From assembly GCF_020523965.1 (NCBI RefSeq), contig NZ_JAJAPX010000003.1:434001-498000 (forward strand): 64,000 bases of DNA, in the 5' to 3' direction. Made by a program: the position numbers and the translations under genes. Source of the stretch: Neotamlana sargassicola. GTDB lineage: Bacteria > Bacteroidota > Bacteroidia > Flavobacteriales > Flavobacteriaceae. Below, one piece after another: positions 1 through 8,211 of this stretch. The notes under the pieces were generated by a model that made no database searches, was not told the origin of the DNA, and saw only the letters and a list, made by a program, of their open reading frames with translations. Numbering within the stretch: position 1 is the first letter of the stretch; every line of letters begins with the position of its first letter.

Positions 1-920
1 AAAATAGAACCATCAATAAAACTCTGTATTTCATAACCATCCGTATGCGCCGGAATATAAATATCGTCGTTTCGTTTTTCAACCGTAATTCCTAATTTTC
101 TAAAAACCGAAGGAATAATCCCTAAATCGTTCCAGCTTACGTTGGTAATAGTTAATTCACTTTTGGTCATAGCTGCTAAACCAATCCAGCTACCAATCTC
201 AATCATATCTGGCAACATGGTATGTTCTGTTCCGCCAAGACTATCAACACCTTCAATAATTAACATATTAGAACCAACACCACTAATTTTCGCCCCCATG
301 CGGTTAAGCATTTTACAAAGTTGCTGTAAATACGGTTCGCAAGCTGCATTGTAAATTGTGGTTTGTCCTTCAGCTAAAACGGCTGCCATTACAATATTAG
401 CCGTTCCAGTAACCGAAGCTTCTTCAAGCAACATATAGGTTCCTTTTAGCTTTTTGGCTTCAACACCGTAAAACTGCTCTTCCCTGCTGTAACCAAATTT
501 GGCTCCTAATTTTATTAAACCTTCAAAATGCGTATCTAAACGACGACGACCAATTTTATCTCCTCCTGGTTTTGGTATGTAACCTTTACCAAATCGCGCT
601 AAAAGCGGACCAACTATCATTATAGAACCACGTAAGCCACGGCCATCTATTTTAAATTGATCGGATTCTAAATATTGTAAGTTTACCTCGTCGGCTTGAA
701 ATGTATAAGTGCTTTTGCTTAATTTTTCAATTTTAACACCTAGTTTTTCAAGTAGTTTAATTAGCTTATTAACATCTACAATATCCGGTATGTTGTTAAT
801 AGTTACTTTTTCTGGTGTTAATAATACGGCACATAAAATTTGCAAAGCTTCGTTTTTTGCGCCTTGTGGTTGAATGCTGCCTTTTAATTGGTGGCCGCCT
901 TCAATTTTAAATGTTCCCAT
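1..920 (-). CDS. murA: UDP-N-acetylglucosamine 1-carboxyvinyltransferase MurA (3' end cut by window edge)
   Basis: First committed step of peptidoglycan synthesis: cytoplasmic transfer of enolpyruvyl from PEP to UDP-GlcNAc. About 306 codons are visible from ATG at 918-920; the rest lies left of the window. The N-terminus reads MGTFKIEGGHQLKGSIQPQG, followed by GAKNEAL, the substrate-binding opening of the EPSP synthase/MurA fold. The catalytic loop reads PGGDKIGRRRLD, so the usual cysteine of E. coli MurA (Cys115) is aspartate here (codon at 558-560, residue about 121). Asp at this place is known in naturally fosfomycin-insensitive MurA enzymes. The start lies 5 bp after the stop of the DUF4290 gene, so the two are probably co-transcribed. 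Confidence 0.95.
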   Translation of the reverse strand, partial: MGTFKIEGGHQLKGSIQPQGAKNEALQILCAVLLTPEKVTINNIPDIVDVNKLIKLLEKLGVKIEKLSKSTYTFQADEVNLQYLESDQFKIDGRGLRGSIMIVGPLLARFGKGYIPKPGGDKIGRRRLDTHFEGLIKLGAKFGYSREEQFYGVEAKKLKGTYMLLEEASVTGTANIVMAAVLAEGQTTIYNAACEPYLQQLCKMLNRMGAKISGVGSNMLIIEGVDSLGGTEHTMLPDMIEIGSWIGLAAMTKSELTITNVSWNDLGIIPSVFRKLGITVEKRNDDIYIPAHTDGYEIQSFIDGSI

Positions 921-925
921 AACGT

Positions 926-1567
926 TTAGTAGCGTTTTCTTTGACGATTATTTTTTTTGTGGTGTCCTCCTTTTTTGTTGTTCGAGAATTTTCCTTTATT
1001 TCTCATTAAACTTGAAGCATCGGTTAAATCTTCATCAGAGTTTTTAAGGTTAATTTTTCCGCCAGAAAGCTCGAATAAATGGTCGTAAATTACAGTATCT
1101 TCAACCGTGTCTTTATTCCAGTTTAAAAAACATTTTTTCATGTGGTTGGCAATAGTGTACACTAAAGCTTCCTTTAAATCGCCTTCTTCCCAAGTATTTG
1201 CAACATCAATCATCGTTTTAATATTATTACCATAAAAACGGTATTTAGGATGATTTTGTGGATATTTTAAAGGTTCTGGGCGCTCATCAAAAAGTTCTTT
1301 GGTAGGCTTTTCGTAAGGCGAATCTACATCTAATTCGAAATTAGACATAATAAACAATTGATCCCAAAGTTTATGCTGAAAATCTGGAACATCGCGTAAA
1401 TGCGGTTGCATATTACCCATTACAGCAATAATAGATTTGGCAATTTTATTACGTTCTTCTTTATCTTCAATGCTTTTAGCATGATTAATCATTTTCTGCA
1501 TATGGCGACCATATTCTGGAATAATTAAATGTTCGCGCTCGGTATTGTATTCTAAGTTATCTATCAA
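926..1567 (-). CDS. DUF4290 family protein
   Basis: A 213-residue soluble protein that I recognise as the Bacteroidota-restricted DUF4290 family. Function is unknown. The body is acidic and helical; the last 25 residues are a strongly basic tail rich in Lys, Asn, His and Arg (GGHHKKNNRQRKRY at the end), which suggests nucleic-acid or ribosome contact, though this is inference. There is no signal peptide or membrane segment. It lies directly upstream of murA with a 5-bp gap, so translation of the two is probably linked. Upstream on the same strand is the DUF493 gene, 64 bp away. Confidence 0.85.
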   Translation of the reverse strand: MIDNLEYNTEREHLIIPEYGRHMQKMINHAKSIEDKEERNKIAKSIIAVMGNMQPHLRDVPDFQHKLWDQLFIMSNFELDVDSPYEKPTKELFDERPEPLKYPQNHPKYRFYGNNIKTMIDVANTWEEGDLKEALVYTIANHMKKCFLNWNKDTVEDTVIYDHLFELSGGKINLKNSDEDLTDASSLMRNKGKFSNNKKGGHHKKNNRQRKRY

Positions 1568-1631
1568 AATAAATGTGAAGTTTTAAATTTTCGCATGTAG
1601 TAATTATGCCTTGGCAAAATACAAAAAAAAA

Positions 1632-1925
1632 CTAAAGACTAATGACGCCTTCTACTTTTTCTGCCACTTCTTTGTATTTTTCTATTACAGCATCAGGATT
1701 TTTCATCACGACATTAATAGAAACACTGGTGTATTTTCCATTTTTCGATTCTACCGTATTAATTACCGCACCCAAATTATCAAAAATTAAGGCAACTTGC
1801 TTAATTTTAATGGGGTCGGTTTTTACAATAAACTTATATAAATACTCAGATGGCCAAAGTGCCGTATCTTGTAATTGTGACTTTAATTTTTTGTAGAATT
1901 CTTCCGGATTTTGTGCTGTACTCAT
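1632..1925 (-). CDS. DUF493 (YbeD-like) family protein
   Basis: A 97-residue protein starting MSTAQNPEEFYKKLKSQL, with the small alpha/beta (ACT-like) fold of the DUF493/YbeD family. E. coli YbeD sits near lipoyl genes, but its role is not established. A longer frame opens with TTG at 1944-1946, but that TTG is part of a good promoter box (TATATTTG, 1944-1951 on the minus strand), so the ATG at 1923-1925 is the real start. Likely promoter-proximal to DUF4290 and murA. The divergent P-loop ATPase gene begins about 90 bp away. Confidence 0.85.
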   Translation of the reverse strand: MSTAQNPEEFYKKLKSQLQDTALWPSEYLYKFIVKTDPIKIKQVALIFDNLGAVINTVESKNGKYTSVSINVVMKNPDAVIEKYKEVAEKVEGVISL

Positions 1926-1943
1926 AGTTACTTTTATAAGATG

Positions 1944-1951
1944 CAAATATA
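1944..1951 (-). promoter_or_regulatory. -7 promoter box of the DUF493 gene
   Basis: TATATTTG on the minus strand matches the Bacteroidota -7 consensus TAnnTTTG exactly and lies 19 nt before the ATG. I see no convincing -33 TTG at the ideal distance. Confidence 0.6.
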
Positions 1952-2012
1952 GAGTTTTGTTTCCATTTTTTTTATAACGCTTTTATTACGATTTTTACCA
2001 AAATTTTTAACA

Positions 2013-2552
2013 TTGAATACCAAAAGAATTGTAATTACTGGTGGCCCAGGCACTGGAAAATCGAGTATTATTAACGACCTAATTAAAAGAGGTTATGTTT
2101 GTCTTGAAGAAATTTCGAGGCAAGTGACTATTGAGGCCAAAAAGGATGGTATAGATCAGTTATTTTTAACTAATCCCCTTTTGTTTAGCGAGTTACTTTT
2201 AAAAGGACGCCAAAAGCAATTTACCGAAGCTCTTAATTTTGAAAACAAAACCGTGTTTTTTGATCGTGGAATTCCCGATGTTTTAGCTTACATGGATTAC
2301 ATTGGCGATACCTATCCGGAAAACTTTATTAATGCCTGCAATGATGCGGTTTACGATGCCGTTTTTATTTTAAAACCCTGGAAAGAAATTTATACTAGCG
2401 ATAGCGAACGTTACGAAAACTTTGAACAGGCATTACTAATTCACGATAATTTGGTAAACACCTACAAACACTACAACTACACATTAATCGATGTACCATT
2501 CGATACCGTAGAAAACCGCACCAATTTTATACTTAAAGTTTTAGGGGTGTAA
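2013..2552 (+). CDS. P-loop AAA_28-type ATPase/kinase
   Basis: A 179-residue P-loop NTPase of the AAA_28 type, related in outline to the nucleotide-kinase half of NadR. Walker A is GGPGTGKSS at residues 10-18, and FFDRGIPDVLAYM near residue 83 is the Asp-Arg region typical of small-molecule kinases. Substrate unknown. The start appears to be TTG at 2013: no in-frame ATG occurs nearby upstream, and Walker A is too close to the N-terminus to start later. The stop codon touches the ATG of recQ with no gap, so the two are coupled. Confidence 0.75.
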   Translation: MNTKRIVITGGPGTGKSSIINDLIKRGYVCLEEISRQVTIEAKKDGIDQLFLTNPLLFSELLLKGRQKQFTEALNFENKTVFFDRGIPDVLAYMDYIGDTYPENFINACNDAVYDAVFILKPWKEIYTSDSERYENFEQALLIHDNLVNTYKHYNYTLIDVPFDTVENRTNFILKVLGV

Positions 2553-4457
2553 ATGGAACATCCCATTAACATATTAGAACGTTATTGGAAATTCACCTCC
2601 TTTAGAGGCCAACAAGAAGCCATAATTAATGCGGTAATTGAAGGCGAAGACACCTTTGCTTTAATGCCAACCGGCGGCGGAAAATCCATTTGTTTTCAAG
2701 TACCTGCATTAGCTAAAAAAGGCATTTGTATTGTTATTTCGCCATTAATTGCCTTAATGAACGACCAAGTTAAAGCCTTAAATAATAAAGGTATAAAGGC
2801 GATGGCTTTAACAAGCGGTATAAGTTACAACGAACTCGATACCATGCTCGATAATTGTGTTTACGGTAATTATAAATTTTTATATTTATCGCCGGAGCGT
2901 TTACAGCAAGAAATAGTGCAAAACCGCATTAAACAAATGCATGTAAACTTAATTGCTGTTGATGAAGCACATTGTATTTCGCAATGGGGAAACGATTTTC
3001 GTCCCGCATATAAAAACATTACTATTTTACGCCAAATTCAGCCCACTGTAAATGTTGTTGCTCTAACAGCTTCGGCAACCCCAGAAGTAGTTGATGATAT
3101 TGTTAAAGAACTCGATTTTATTAGTCCGAAACTATTTAAACAGTCCTTTTTTAGAAGTAATTTAGCGTATATGGTTTTTCATGAAGAAGACAAACTTTAT
3201 AAGCTTGAAGCTATTTTAAAAAAATATAGAGAGCCCTCTATTATTTATGTTAGAAACCGCAAATTAACCAACGAAATAAGCAGTTATTTAAACACTAAAA
3301 ACATAAAGGCAACCACATACCACGGCGGTTTAGCAAATAATTCTAAAAACGATAACATGACGGCTTGGTTAAATAACCAATGCCAGGTTATGGTAGCCAC
3401 AAACGCGTTTGGTATGGGAATAGATAAACCCGATGTTAAAACCGTAATTCATTTAAATTTACCCGAAAGTATAGAAAGCTACTTTCAAGAAGCAGGTCGC
3501 GCTGGTAGAAATGGAGAAAAAGCCTTTGCTGTTATTTTGAAAAACAATAGCGACGAGGTATTAATAAAAAACCAATTTTTAAAGGTTTTACCTCCTGTAA
3601 ATTTTGTACAGCAAGTATATCGTAAACTGTGTAATTATTTTCAAATTCCATACGGTGAGGGCGAGTATTTAACCTTCGATTTCGATTTTTACACCTTTAG
3701 CAAAACCTATAATTTTAATTCAACACTTTGTTATAACGCCTTATTATTACTCGATAGAAATAGCATCATTTCACTTTCAAAACAATTTAAAAACAAAGTA
3801 ACGCTTCAATTTATAACGTCAAACAACGCGCTTTTTAACTATTTAGAGCATCATCAAGATTTCGATATCATCGTAAAATCAATTTTACGTATGTATGGCG
3901 GTGTGTTTGATAACGAAGCAGCAATCGATTTAAATAAAGTTGTTAAAAAATCGTCTGCTTCCGCAGAAAAAATAATAGCCATTTTAAACCATTTAGAGCG
4001 CGATGAAATTATAACTCTTAATTTAAGTAAAACCGACGCTCAAATTACCTTTATTGAGCCTCGAGAAGATGATAAAACCATCAATAGAATTGCAAAAACT
4101 GTTGAAAAACAAAATAAGCAAAAAGAAAAACAAGTTTCTGCAATGCTTAGCTATATTGAAAACGAAACACTTTGTAAAAGCGAGCAGCTCCTTGCCTATT
4201 TTGGAGAGCAAAACACGAAACCTTGTGGTATTTGTTCGGTTTGTTTAAACTTGAATAAATCAAACAAAACTAAAGACCTTAAATACATAAAAAAGCAAAT
4301 TATTGAATTGCTACAAACCAAAGATTTATCGTCTAGAGCAATAATTGAAGTTTTAAAATGTAACGAAACCGATTTAAAACAAGCTTTAAAACAACTTTTA
4401 GAACAGAACACCATTAACGTAACAACAACAAATACTTATAAACTAAGTCATTTATAA
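2553..4457 (+). CDS. recQ: RecQ-family ATP-dependent DNA helicase
   Basis: A 634-residue superfamily 2 helicase that unwinds DNA 3' to 5' in recombination and repair. Visible motifs are Walker A (MPTGGGKS, near residue 40), DEAH followed by CISQWG, TASATPEV (motif III), and FGMGIDKPDV with QEAGRAGRNG (motifs V-VI). The RecQ zinc module is seen as four cysteines in CKSEQLLAYFGE and PCGICSVC near residue 545. No HRDC domain can be recognised; the C-terminus is a short winged-helix-like stretch. This fits the shorter of the RecQ forms common in Flavobacteriia. It follows the P-loop ATPase without a gap and precedes fmt by 13 bp. Confidence 0.95.
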   Translation: MEHPINILERYWKFTSFRGQQEAIINAVIEGEDTFALMPTGGGKSICFQVPALAKKGICIVISPLIALMNDQVKALNNKGIKAMALTSGISYNELDTMLDNCVYGNYKFLYLSPERLQQEIVQNRIKQMHVNLIAVDEAHCISQWGNDFRPAYKNITILRQIQPTVNVVALTASATPEVVDDIVKELDFISPKLFKQSFFRSNLAYMVFHEEDKLYKLEAILKKYREPSIIYVRNRKLTNEISSYLNTKNIKATTYHGGLANNSKNDNMTAWLNNQCQVMVATNAFGMGIDKPDVKTVIHLNLPESIESYFQEAGRAGRNGEKAFAVILKNNSDEVLIKNQFLKVLPPVNFVQQVYRKLCNYFQIPYGEGEYLTFDFDFYTFSKTYNFNSTLCYNALLLLDRNSIISLSKQFKNKVTLQFITSNNALFNYLEHHQDFDIIVKSILRMYGGVFDNEAAIDLNKVVKKSSASAEKIIAILNHLERDEIITLNLSKTDAQITFIEPREDDKTINRIAKTVEKQNKQKEKQVSAMLSYIENETLCKSEQLLAYFGEQNTKPCGICSVCLNLNKSNKTKDLKYIKKQIIELLQTKDLSSRAIIEVLKCNETDLKQALKQLLEQNTINVTTTNTYKLSHL

Positions 4458-4470
4458 AAAACAGCAAGCA

Positions 4471-5418
4471 ATGAGGAATTTAAGAATTGTATTTATGGGC
4501 ACGCCAGATTTTGCTGTGGCCACCTTAAAAACACTAGTAGAAAACAACTACAATATTGTTGGTGTAATTACAGCTCCAGATAAGCCAGCAGGACGCGGTC
4601 GTAAATTAAACGAAAGCGCAGTAAAACAATATGCTAAATCGCAAGATTTAAACATTTTACAACCCACAAATTTAAAAAGCGACAATTTTATAGAAACACT
4701 AAAAGCATTAAACGCCAATTTACAAATAGTAGTAGCGTTTAGAATGTTACCCAAAGTAGTGTGGCAAATGCCAGAATATGGCACGTTTAATTTACACGCT
4801 TCGTTATTACCAAATTACCGTGGTGCTGCTCCAATAAATTGGGCTATTATAAATGGCGAAACAAAAACAGGTGTTTCTACTTTTTTTATTGATGAAAAAA
4901 TTGATACTGGTGATATGATTTTACAAGAAGAAATTAATATAGAACCAACCGAAAACGCCGGAAGCCTTCATGACAAATTAATGCTAACAGGAAGTGAATT
5001 AGTTTTAAAAACAGTAGCTTCCATAGAAAAAGGGCCTGTAAAAACCCAAAAACAAAAAGAAAACGTAGATATAAAAACGGCATACAAACTAAATCGTGAT
5101 AATTGTAAAATTAACTGGAACGATAGTATGGATAATATTTACAATAAAGTACGTGGTTTAAGTCCGTACCCTGCAGCATGGAGCGAACTTATAAATGGAG
5201 AAGACGTCCTTGACGTAAAAATTTATGCTGTAGAAAAAGTACAAGAAGACCATAATTATAATTTAGGAGCTGTTATCACATCAAAAAAAGAATTAAAAGT
5301 AGCCGTAAAAAACGGATTTATAATAATTGATACAATAAAACTTCCTGGAAAACGATTAATGGATATAAAATCTTTACTCAACGGATACACGTTTAAAACC
5401 GATGCTAAAATGCTGTAA
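4471..5418 (+). CDS. fmt: Methionyl-tRNA formyltransferase
   Basis: Formylates initiator Met-tRNA with 10-formyl-THF in the cytoplasm. The 315-residue length is normal for the family. The catalytic Asn-His-Asp set can be followed: FNLHASLLPNYRGAAPINWA carries the HxSLLPxxRG signature and IDTGDM holds the essential Asp. An N-terminal MGTPDFAV motif and a C-terminal OB-like domain are present. It is the last gene of the ATPase-recQ-fmt run, and a separate HU promoter follows 107 bp later. Confidence 0.96.
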   Translation: MRNLRIVFMGTPDFAVATLKTLVENNYNIVGVITAPDKPAGRGRKLNESAVKQYAKSQDLNILQPTNLKSDNFIETLKALNANLQIVVAFRMLPKVVWQMPEYGTFNLHASLLPNYRGAAPINWAIINGETKTGVSTFFIDEKIDTGDMILQEEINIEPTENAGSLHDKLMLTGSELVLKTVASIEKGPVKTQKQKENVDIKTAYKLNRDNCKINWNDSMDNIYNKVRGLSPYPAAWSELINGEDVLDVKIYAVEKVQEDHNYNLGAVITSKKELKVAVKNGFIIIDTIKLPGKRLMDIKSLLNGYTFKTDAKML

Positions 5419-5524
5419 GCCCTTATATTTACTAATGTAAACGCTAATAATCGACAAAATACATGGGCTTTATCAACAAATCGAGCAAGTTATTAACAAA
5501 AATAGGGATTTCCCTTGCTATTAC

Positions 5525-5554
5525 TTGCCTGATTACATAATCCGTATAAATTTG
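5525..5554 (+). promoter_or_regulatory. Promoter of the HU gene
   Basis: TTG at 5525-5527 and TAAATTTG at 5547-5554 are separated by 19 bp, a full match to the Bacteroidota -33/-7 promoter. It leaves a leader of about 50 nt before the HU start codon. Confidence 0.75.
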
Positions 5555-5608
5555 TATACGATTTAACGAAATGTTTAACCACTTTATTAATAATTAAATA
5601 TTCACATT

Positions 5609-5881
5609 ATGAACAAAACAGATTTAATCGACGCAATGGCAGAACACGCTGGAATTACTAAAGCTGCTGCTAAAAAAGCTTTAGAATGCGCATTAATTGA
5701 AATTGAAGGAGCTTTACAAAAAGGAAACAGAGTTTCTTTAGTAGGTTTTGGTTCTTGGTCAGTTTCTAAAAGAGCTGCTAGAGAAGGAAGAAACCCACAA
5801 ACTGGAGAGACAATCAAAATTAAAGCTAAAAACGTTGTAAAGTTTAAAGCTGGATCTGATTTATCTGACGCAGTAAACTAA
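5609..5881 (+). CDS. HU family DNA-binding protein
   Basis: A 90-residue nucleoid protein of the HU/IHF family that bends and compacts DNA as a dimer. It has the typical MNKTDLIDAMAEHAGITKAA dimerisation helices and the DNA-binding arm GRNPQTGETIKIKA with the Pro that intercalates. The codons are cleaner and the GC content higher than in neighbours, as expected for a highly expressed gene. It is monocistronic, with its own strong promoter upstream and a hairpin terminator 27 bp after the stop. Confidence 0.96.
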   Translation: MNKTDLIDAMAEHAGITKAAAKKALECALIEIEGALQKGNRVSLVGFGSWSVSKRAAREGRNPQTGETIKIKAKNVVKFKAGSDLSDAVN

Positions 5882-5907
5882 TTTATTTACAAAATAAATG
5901 ATTTAAG

Positions 5908-5934
5908 TGCCTTCTAAAATAGAGGGCATTTTTT
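5908..5934 (+). terminator. Rho-independent terminator of the HU gene
   Basis: An 8-bp stem (TGCCTTCT with AGAGGGCA, one G-U pair) and a 5-nt loop are followed by six T. Confidence 0.8.
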
Positions 5935-6003
5935 ATATATATTAGTAAAAGAGTTGCTTTTTTGGTAAAATAATCTTAGCTTTAGTTACTAACACCTTAC
6001 AAT

Positions 6004-6564
6004 ATGGTAACATCTACTCCACAAAAAGGTAATTTACTAATTGCAGAACCTGCTATAATAGGCGATGTTTCTTTTAATAGATCTATTGTGCTTTTAGCAG
6101 ACCACTCACACGAAGGTTCTATTGGTTTTATTCTTAACAAGCCTTTAGATTATACTATTAATGATTTAATTCCGGACTTAAAAGCTAATTTTAAAGTTTA
6201 CAATGGCGGACCCGTAGAGCAGGACAATTTGTATTTTATACATAAAATACCGCATTTAATTCCAGATAGCATCGAAATATCTTTAGGTATTTATTGGGGC
6301 GGCGATTTTACTAAAGTTGCCGAACTTATTAAAAACAAAACCATTAAAGAAACAGATATTCGATTTTTTCTTGGGTATTCTGGCTGGGGCGAACACCAAT
6401 TAGAAAACGAATTAAAAGCAAGTAGTTGGGTGGTAACCGAAAATATTTACAAAAAAAATATTATCGAAAAAGACTACGAAACCTTCTGGAAAGAAAAAAT
6501 GATTGAACTTGGTGGCGATTACAGTATTTGGTCGAATGCACCAGAACACCCAAGCTACAACTAG
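6004..6564 (+). CDS. YqgE/AlgH family protein
   Basis: A 186-residue protein of the YqgE/AlgH (DUF179) family. Family hallmarks are the N-terminal KGNLLIAEPAIIGDVSFNRS, GFILNKPL near residue 41, the YNGGPVEQDNLYFIH block, and FFLGYSGWGEHQLENEL near the C-terminus. The molecular function is not established; AlgH was linked to alginate regulation in Pseudomonas. It is cytoplasmic with no signal sequence. Its last 4 bp overlap the last bases of the convergent aminotransferase gene, so there is no room for a dedicated terminator between them. Confidence 0.92.
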   Translation: MVTSTPQKGNLLIAEPAIIGDVSFNRSIVLLADHSHEGSIGFILNKPLDYTINDLIPDLKANFKVYNGGPVEQDNLYFIHKIPHLIPDSIEISLGIYWGGDFTKVAELIKNKTIKETDIRFFLGYSGWGEHQLENELKASSWVVTENIYKKNIIEKDYETFWKEKMIELGGDYSIWSNAPEHPSYN

Positions 6565-7403
6565 CCTAACCTCACTTTTACATTTAACTTTTGAAGCAGC
6601 GATTTTGCCACATCATGCTTGTAGCTTTTTTTTCTGTATTTTGTTATTGGCTGAATTCCAGTAATAACATTAGTAATAAATAATTCGTCGGCCTTTTGAA
6701 GCTCGAATGGTGAAATAGAAGCTTCTTCTACAGTAAAATCGGGTAAATCTTTTAAAAGGCTTAATATTTGAGTGCGCATTACACCTTTTAAACAACCATC
6801 GGCCAATGGCGGCGTTTTTATGCTTGTTCCTTTTACCAAAAATAAATTACCATTTAAAGCCTCAACAACTTGTTTATTGGTGTTTAATAGTAAACAGTTT
6901 TTAAATCCGTTTTCGTTTGCAAAAATGCTTCCAACTATATTTATAGCTTTATTATTGGTTTTTAAAGTCAGTAATAAACTAGGCGCCACATAATAATCTT
7001 TAAACAATTCTACTTCGTAAGCCTCTTCATTTAAAGTATAAAAATCTACAGGTAATGTTTTAGCAGTAATAATGTAATCAATATCGTTAGTTTCTGGCAA
7101 ATACAGGCCACCTTCTACTCTATTAACCAACAATTTTACGCGTGCCGTACTATTTTTTAAATCGTTTGCTTCGAGGGTTTTTAAAATTTCAGATTCTAAA
7201 AATTCCATGGTAAAACGCATCGGAATTTCCATGCGTAAAATGCGCATAGAGGCCATTAACCTAAAATAATGATCTTCCCAGAACAAAATTTTACCATGAC
7301 TTACTTTTACAGTCTCAAACAAGGCATCCCCGTACGCATAACCTCTATTGTTAGGTGATAAAATATTATTTTCGTTCTGGAGTGTTCCGTTAAAATTAAT
7401 CAT
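6561..7403 (-). CDS. Class IV PLP aminotransferase (aminodeoxychorismate lyase / branched-chain aminotransferase-like)
   Basis: A 280-residue fold-type IV PLP enzyme. The opening MINFNGTLQNENNILSPNNR and GYAYGDALFETVKV are typical of the PabC/IlvE/Dat group. The PLP lysine should be the one in ARVKLLVNR (Lys near residue 109), and GCLKGVMRTQIL near residue 207 and ELFITNVITGIQPI near residue 241 are the usual cofactor and substrate blocks. The substrate cannot be fixed from sequence; PabC (4-amino-4-deoxychorismate lyase, folate pathway) is the favoured guess. A hairpin with a T-run ends directly at its ATG. Confidence 0.85.
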   Translation of the reverse strand: MINFNGTLQNENNILSPNNRGYAYGDALFETVKVSHGKILFWEDHYFRLMASMRILRMEIPMRFTMEFLESEILKTLEANDLKNSTARVKLLVNRVEGGLYLPETNDIDYIITAKTLPVDFYTLNEEAYEVELFKDYYVAPSLLLTLKTNNKAINIVGSIFANENGFKNCLLLNTNKQVVEALNGNLFLVKGTSIKTPPLADGCLKGVMRTQILSLLKDLPDFTVEEASISPFELQKADELFITNVITGIQPITKYRKKSYKHDVAKSLLQKLNVKVRLG

Positions 7404-7431
7404 AAAAAAATCCCGCTGTTTTTTAGCGGGA
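7404..7431 (-). terminator. Hairpin with T-run between promoter box and ATG
   Basis: On the minus strand TCCCGCT / AGCGGGA form a perfect 7-bp stem with a 7-nt loop (7411-7431), followed by seven T (7404-7410) and then the ATG of the aminotransferase. It can end transcripts of the START-like gene. It also lies just downstream of a -7 box at 7432-7439. Confidence 0.7.
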
Positions 7432-7439
7432 CAAATATA
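7432..7439 (-). promoter_or_regulatory. Candidate -7 promoter box before the aminotransferase gene
   Basis: TATATTTG on the minus strand is an exact TAnnTTTG match. If used, transcription would begin inside or just before the terminator-like hairpin. Confidence 0.45.
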
Positions 7440-7461
7440 ATTTAATTAAAAGTTTTTTTAG

Positions 7462-7854
7462 TTAAACCGAGCCTAAAACATGTTTTAAGCTTGAAATTTG
7501 ATTATCCCAAAGCATTTTGGCTTCATCAACTTCATCTTCTTCAGCAAAATCGGTAACCATTAGCGAAACATCTTTAGTTATTTCGTCTACTTGAATGCGA
7601 ATTTCGAAATAGTATGTTTGGTCGTCTTCTTCATCTTCCAACCATCTAAATTTAACACGTTCGCCACTTTTTTTATTTAATAATTTGGCTTGCTCTTCGC
7701 TATCGTCCCAAATAAACGTGAATAACTCGCCACGCGAATTTACATTATCTGAAAACCATTCGGATAAACCAGAAGGTGTTGATATGTACTGAAATAGCAA
7801 TTGAGGAGAGGCATGAATTGGGTACTCTATGTTAAATTTAATTTTGTCGTCCAT
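7462..7854 (-). CDS. START-like (SRPBCC superfamily) domain protein
   Basis: A 130-residue soluble protein of the SRPBCC/START-like helix-grip fold, a compact version common and strongly conserved in Flavobacteriia. The sequence FNIEYPIHASPQLLFQYIST with SGLSEWFSDNV resembles the AHSA1/START opening, and the fold should enclose a hydrophobic pocket. It is acidic, without signal peptide or membrane segment. The ligand is unknown. It reads away from the tRNA-Met gene and is followed by the terminator-like hairpin that precedes the aminotransferase. Confidence 0.8.
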   Translation of the reverse strand: MDDKIKFNIEYPIHASPQLLFQYISTPSGLSEWFSDNVNSRGELFTFIWDDSEEQAKLLNKKSGERVKFRWLEDEEDDQTYYFEIRIQVDEITKDVSLMVTDFAEEDEVDEAKMLWDNQISSLKHVLGSV

Positions 7855-7942
7855 GTGATTGTTTAAGCTTTATGATGCGTAATATATAAATTTGTTAATT
7901 AGTATTATAATAAAATTTATAAATTTTTTCCGAAATAAGTAT

Positions 7943-7972
7943 TTGCATACCTAATAAATGTTATTATATTTG
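7943..7972 (+). promoter_or_regulatory. Promoter of the tRNA-Met gene
   Basis: TTG at 7943-7945 and TATATTTG at 7965-7972 with 19 bp between them; the tRNA begins 12 bp after the -7 box. A textbook Bacteroidota promoter. Confidence 0.8.
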
Positions 7973-7984
7973 CACCCGCAATAC

Positions 7985-8058
7985 GGCGAGGTAGCTCAGT
8001 TGGTTAGAGCGTCGGATTCATAACCCGGAGGTCTCGAGTTCAAATCTCGATCTCGCTA
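7985..8058 (+). tRNA. tRNA-Met (anticodon CAT)
   Basis: A 74-nt cloverleaf. The acceptor stem pairs GGCGAGG with TCTCGCT (two G-U pairs), the D arm is GCTC-AGTTGGTTA-GAGC, the anticodon loop is TTCATAA with anticodon CAT, and the T arm is TCGAG-TTCAAAT-CTCGA. CCA is not encoded (CTACA follows). The anticodon stem closes with an A/C apposition. Elongator versus initiator is not fully settled, but a 5' G paired to the 3' end and no GGG/CCC anticodon stem argue for elongator. Confidence 0.95.
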
Positions 8059-8068
8059 CAGCAGTAAA

Positions 8069-8099
8069 AGCTTAACACGTAAGTGTTAGGCTTTTTTTT
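8069..8099 (+). terminator. Terminator of tRNA-Met
   Basis: A 10-bp stem AGCTTAACAC / GTGTTAGGCT with loop GTAA, followed by eight T. Confidence 0.85.
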
Positions 8100-8144
8100 A
8101 TGCGTTTCGCGAAAGCTTGCTTTATAGCTGAACGCATAAAAAAA

Positions 8145-8178
8145 AGACTACAACAATACGCTAGTATTGTGGGCTTTT
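8145..8178. terminator. Second hairpin between the two tRNA-tail copies
   Basis: ACAATAC-GCTA-GTATTGT (8153-8170) forms a perfect 7-bp stem, with an A-run before it and CTTTT after it. It looks like a remnant terminator, in keeping with a decayed tRNA cluster. Confidence 0.4.
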
Positions 8179-8211
8179 ACTATTGTGCAGCTTCCCTAAA
8201 AAAGATTATGT

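Noticed and set aside
4023-4414. Several short frames opposite or within recQ
   Set aside because: Low-complexity shadows of the recQ coding sequence in other frames.
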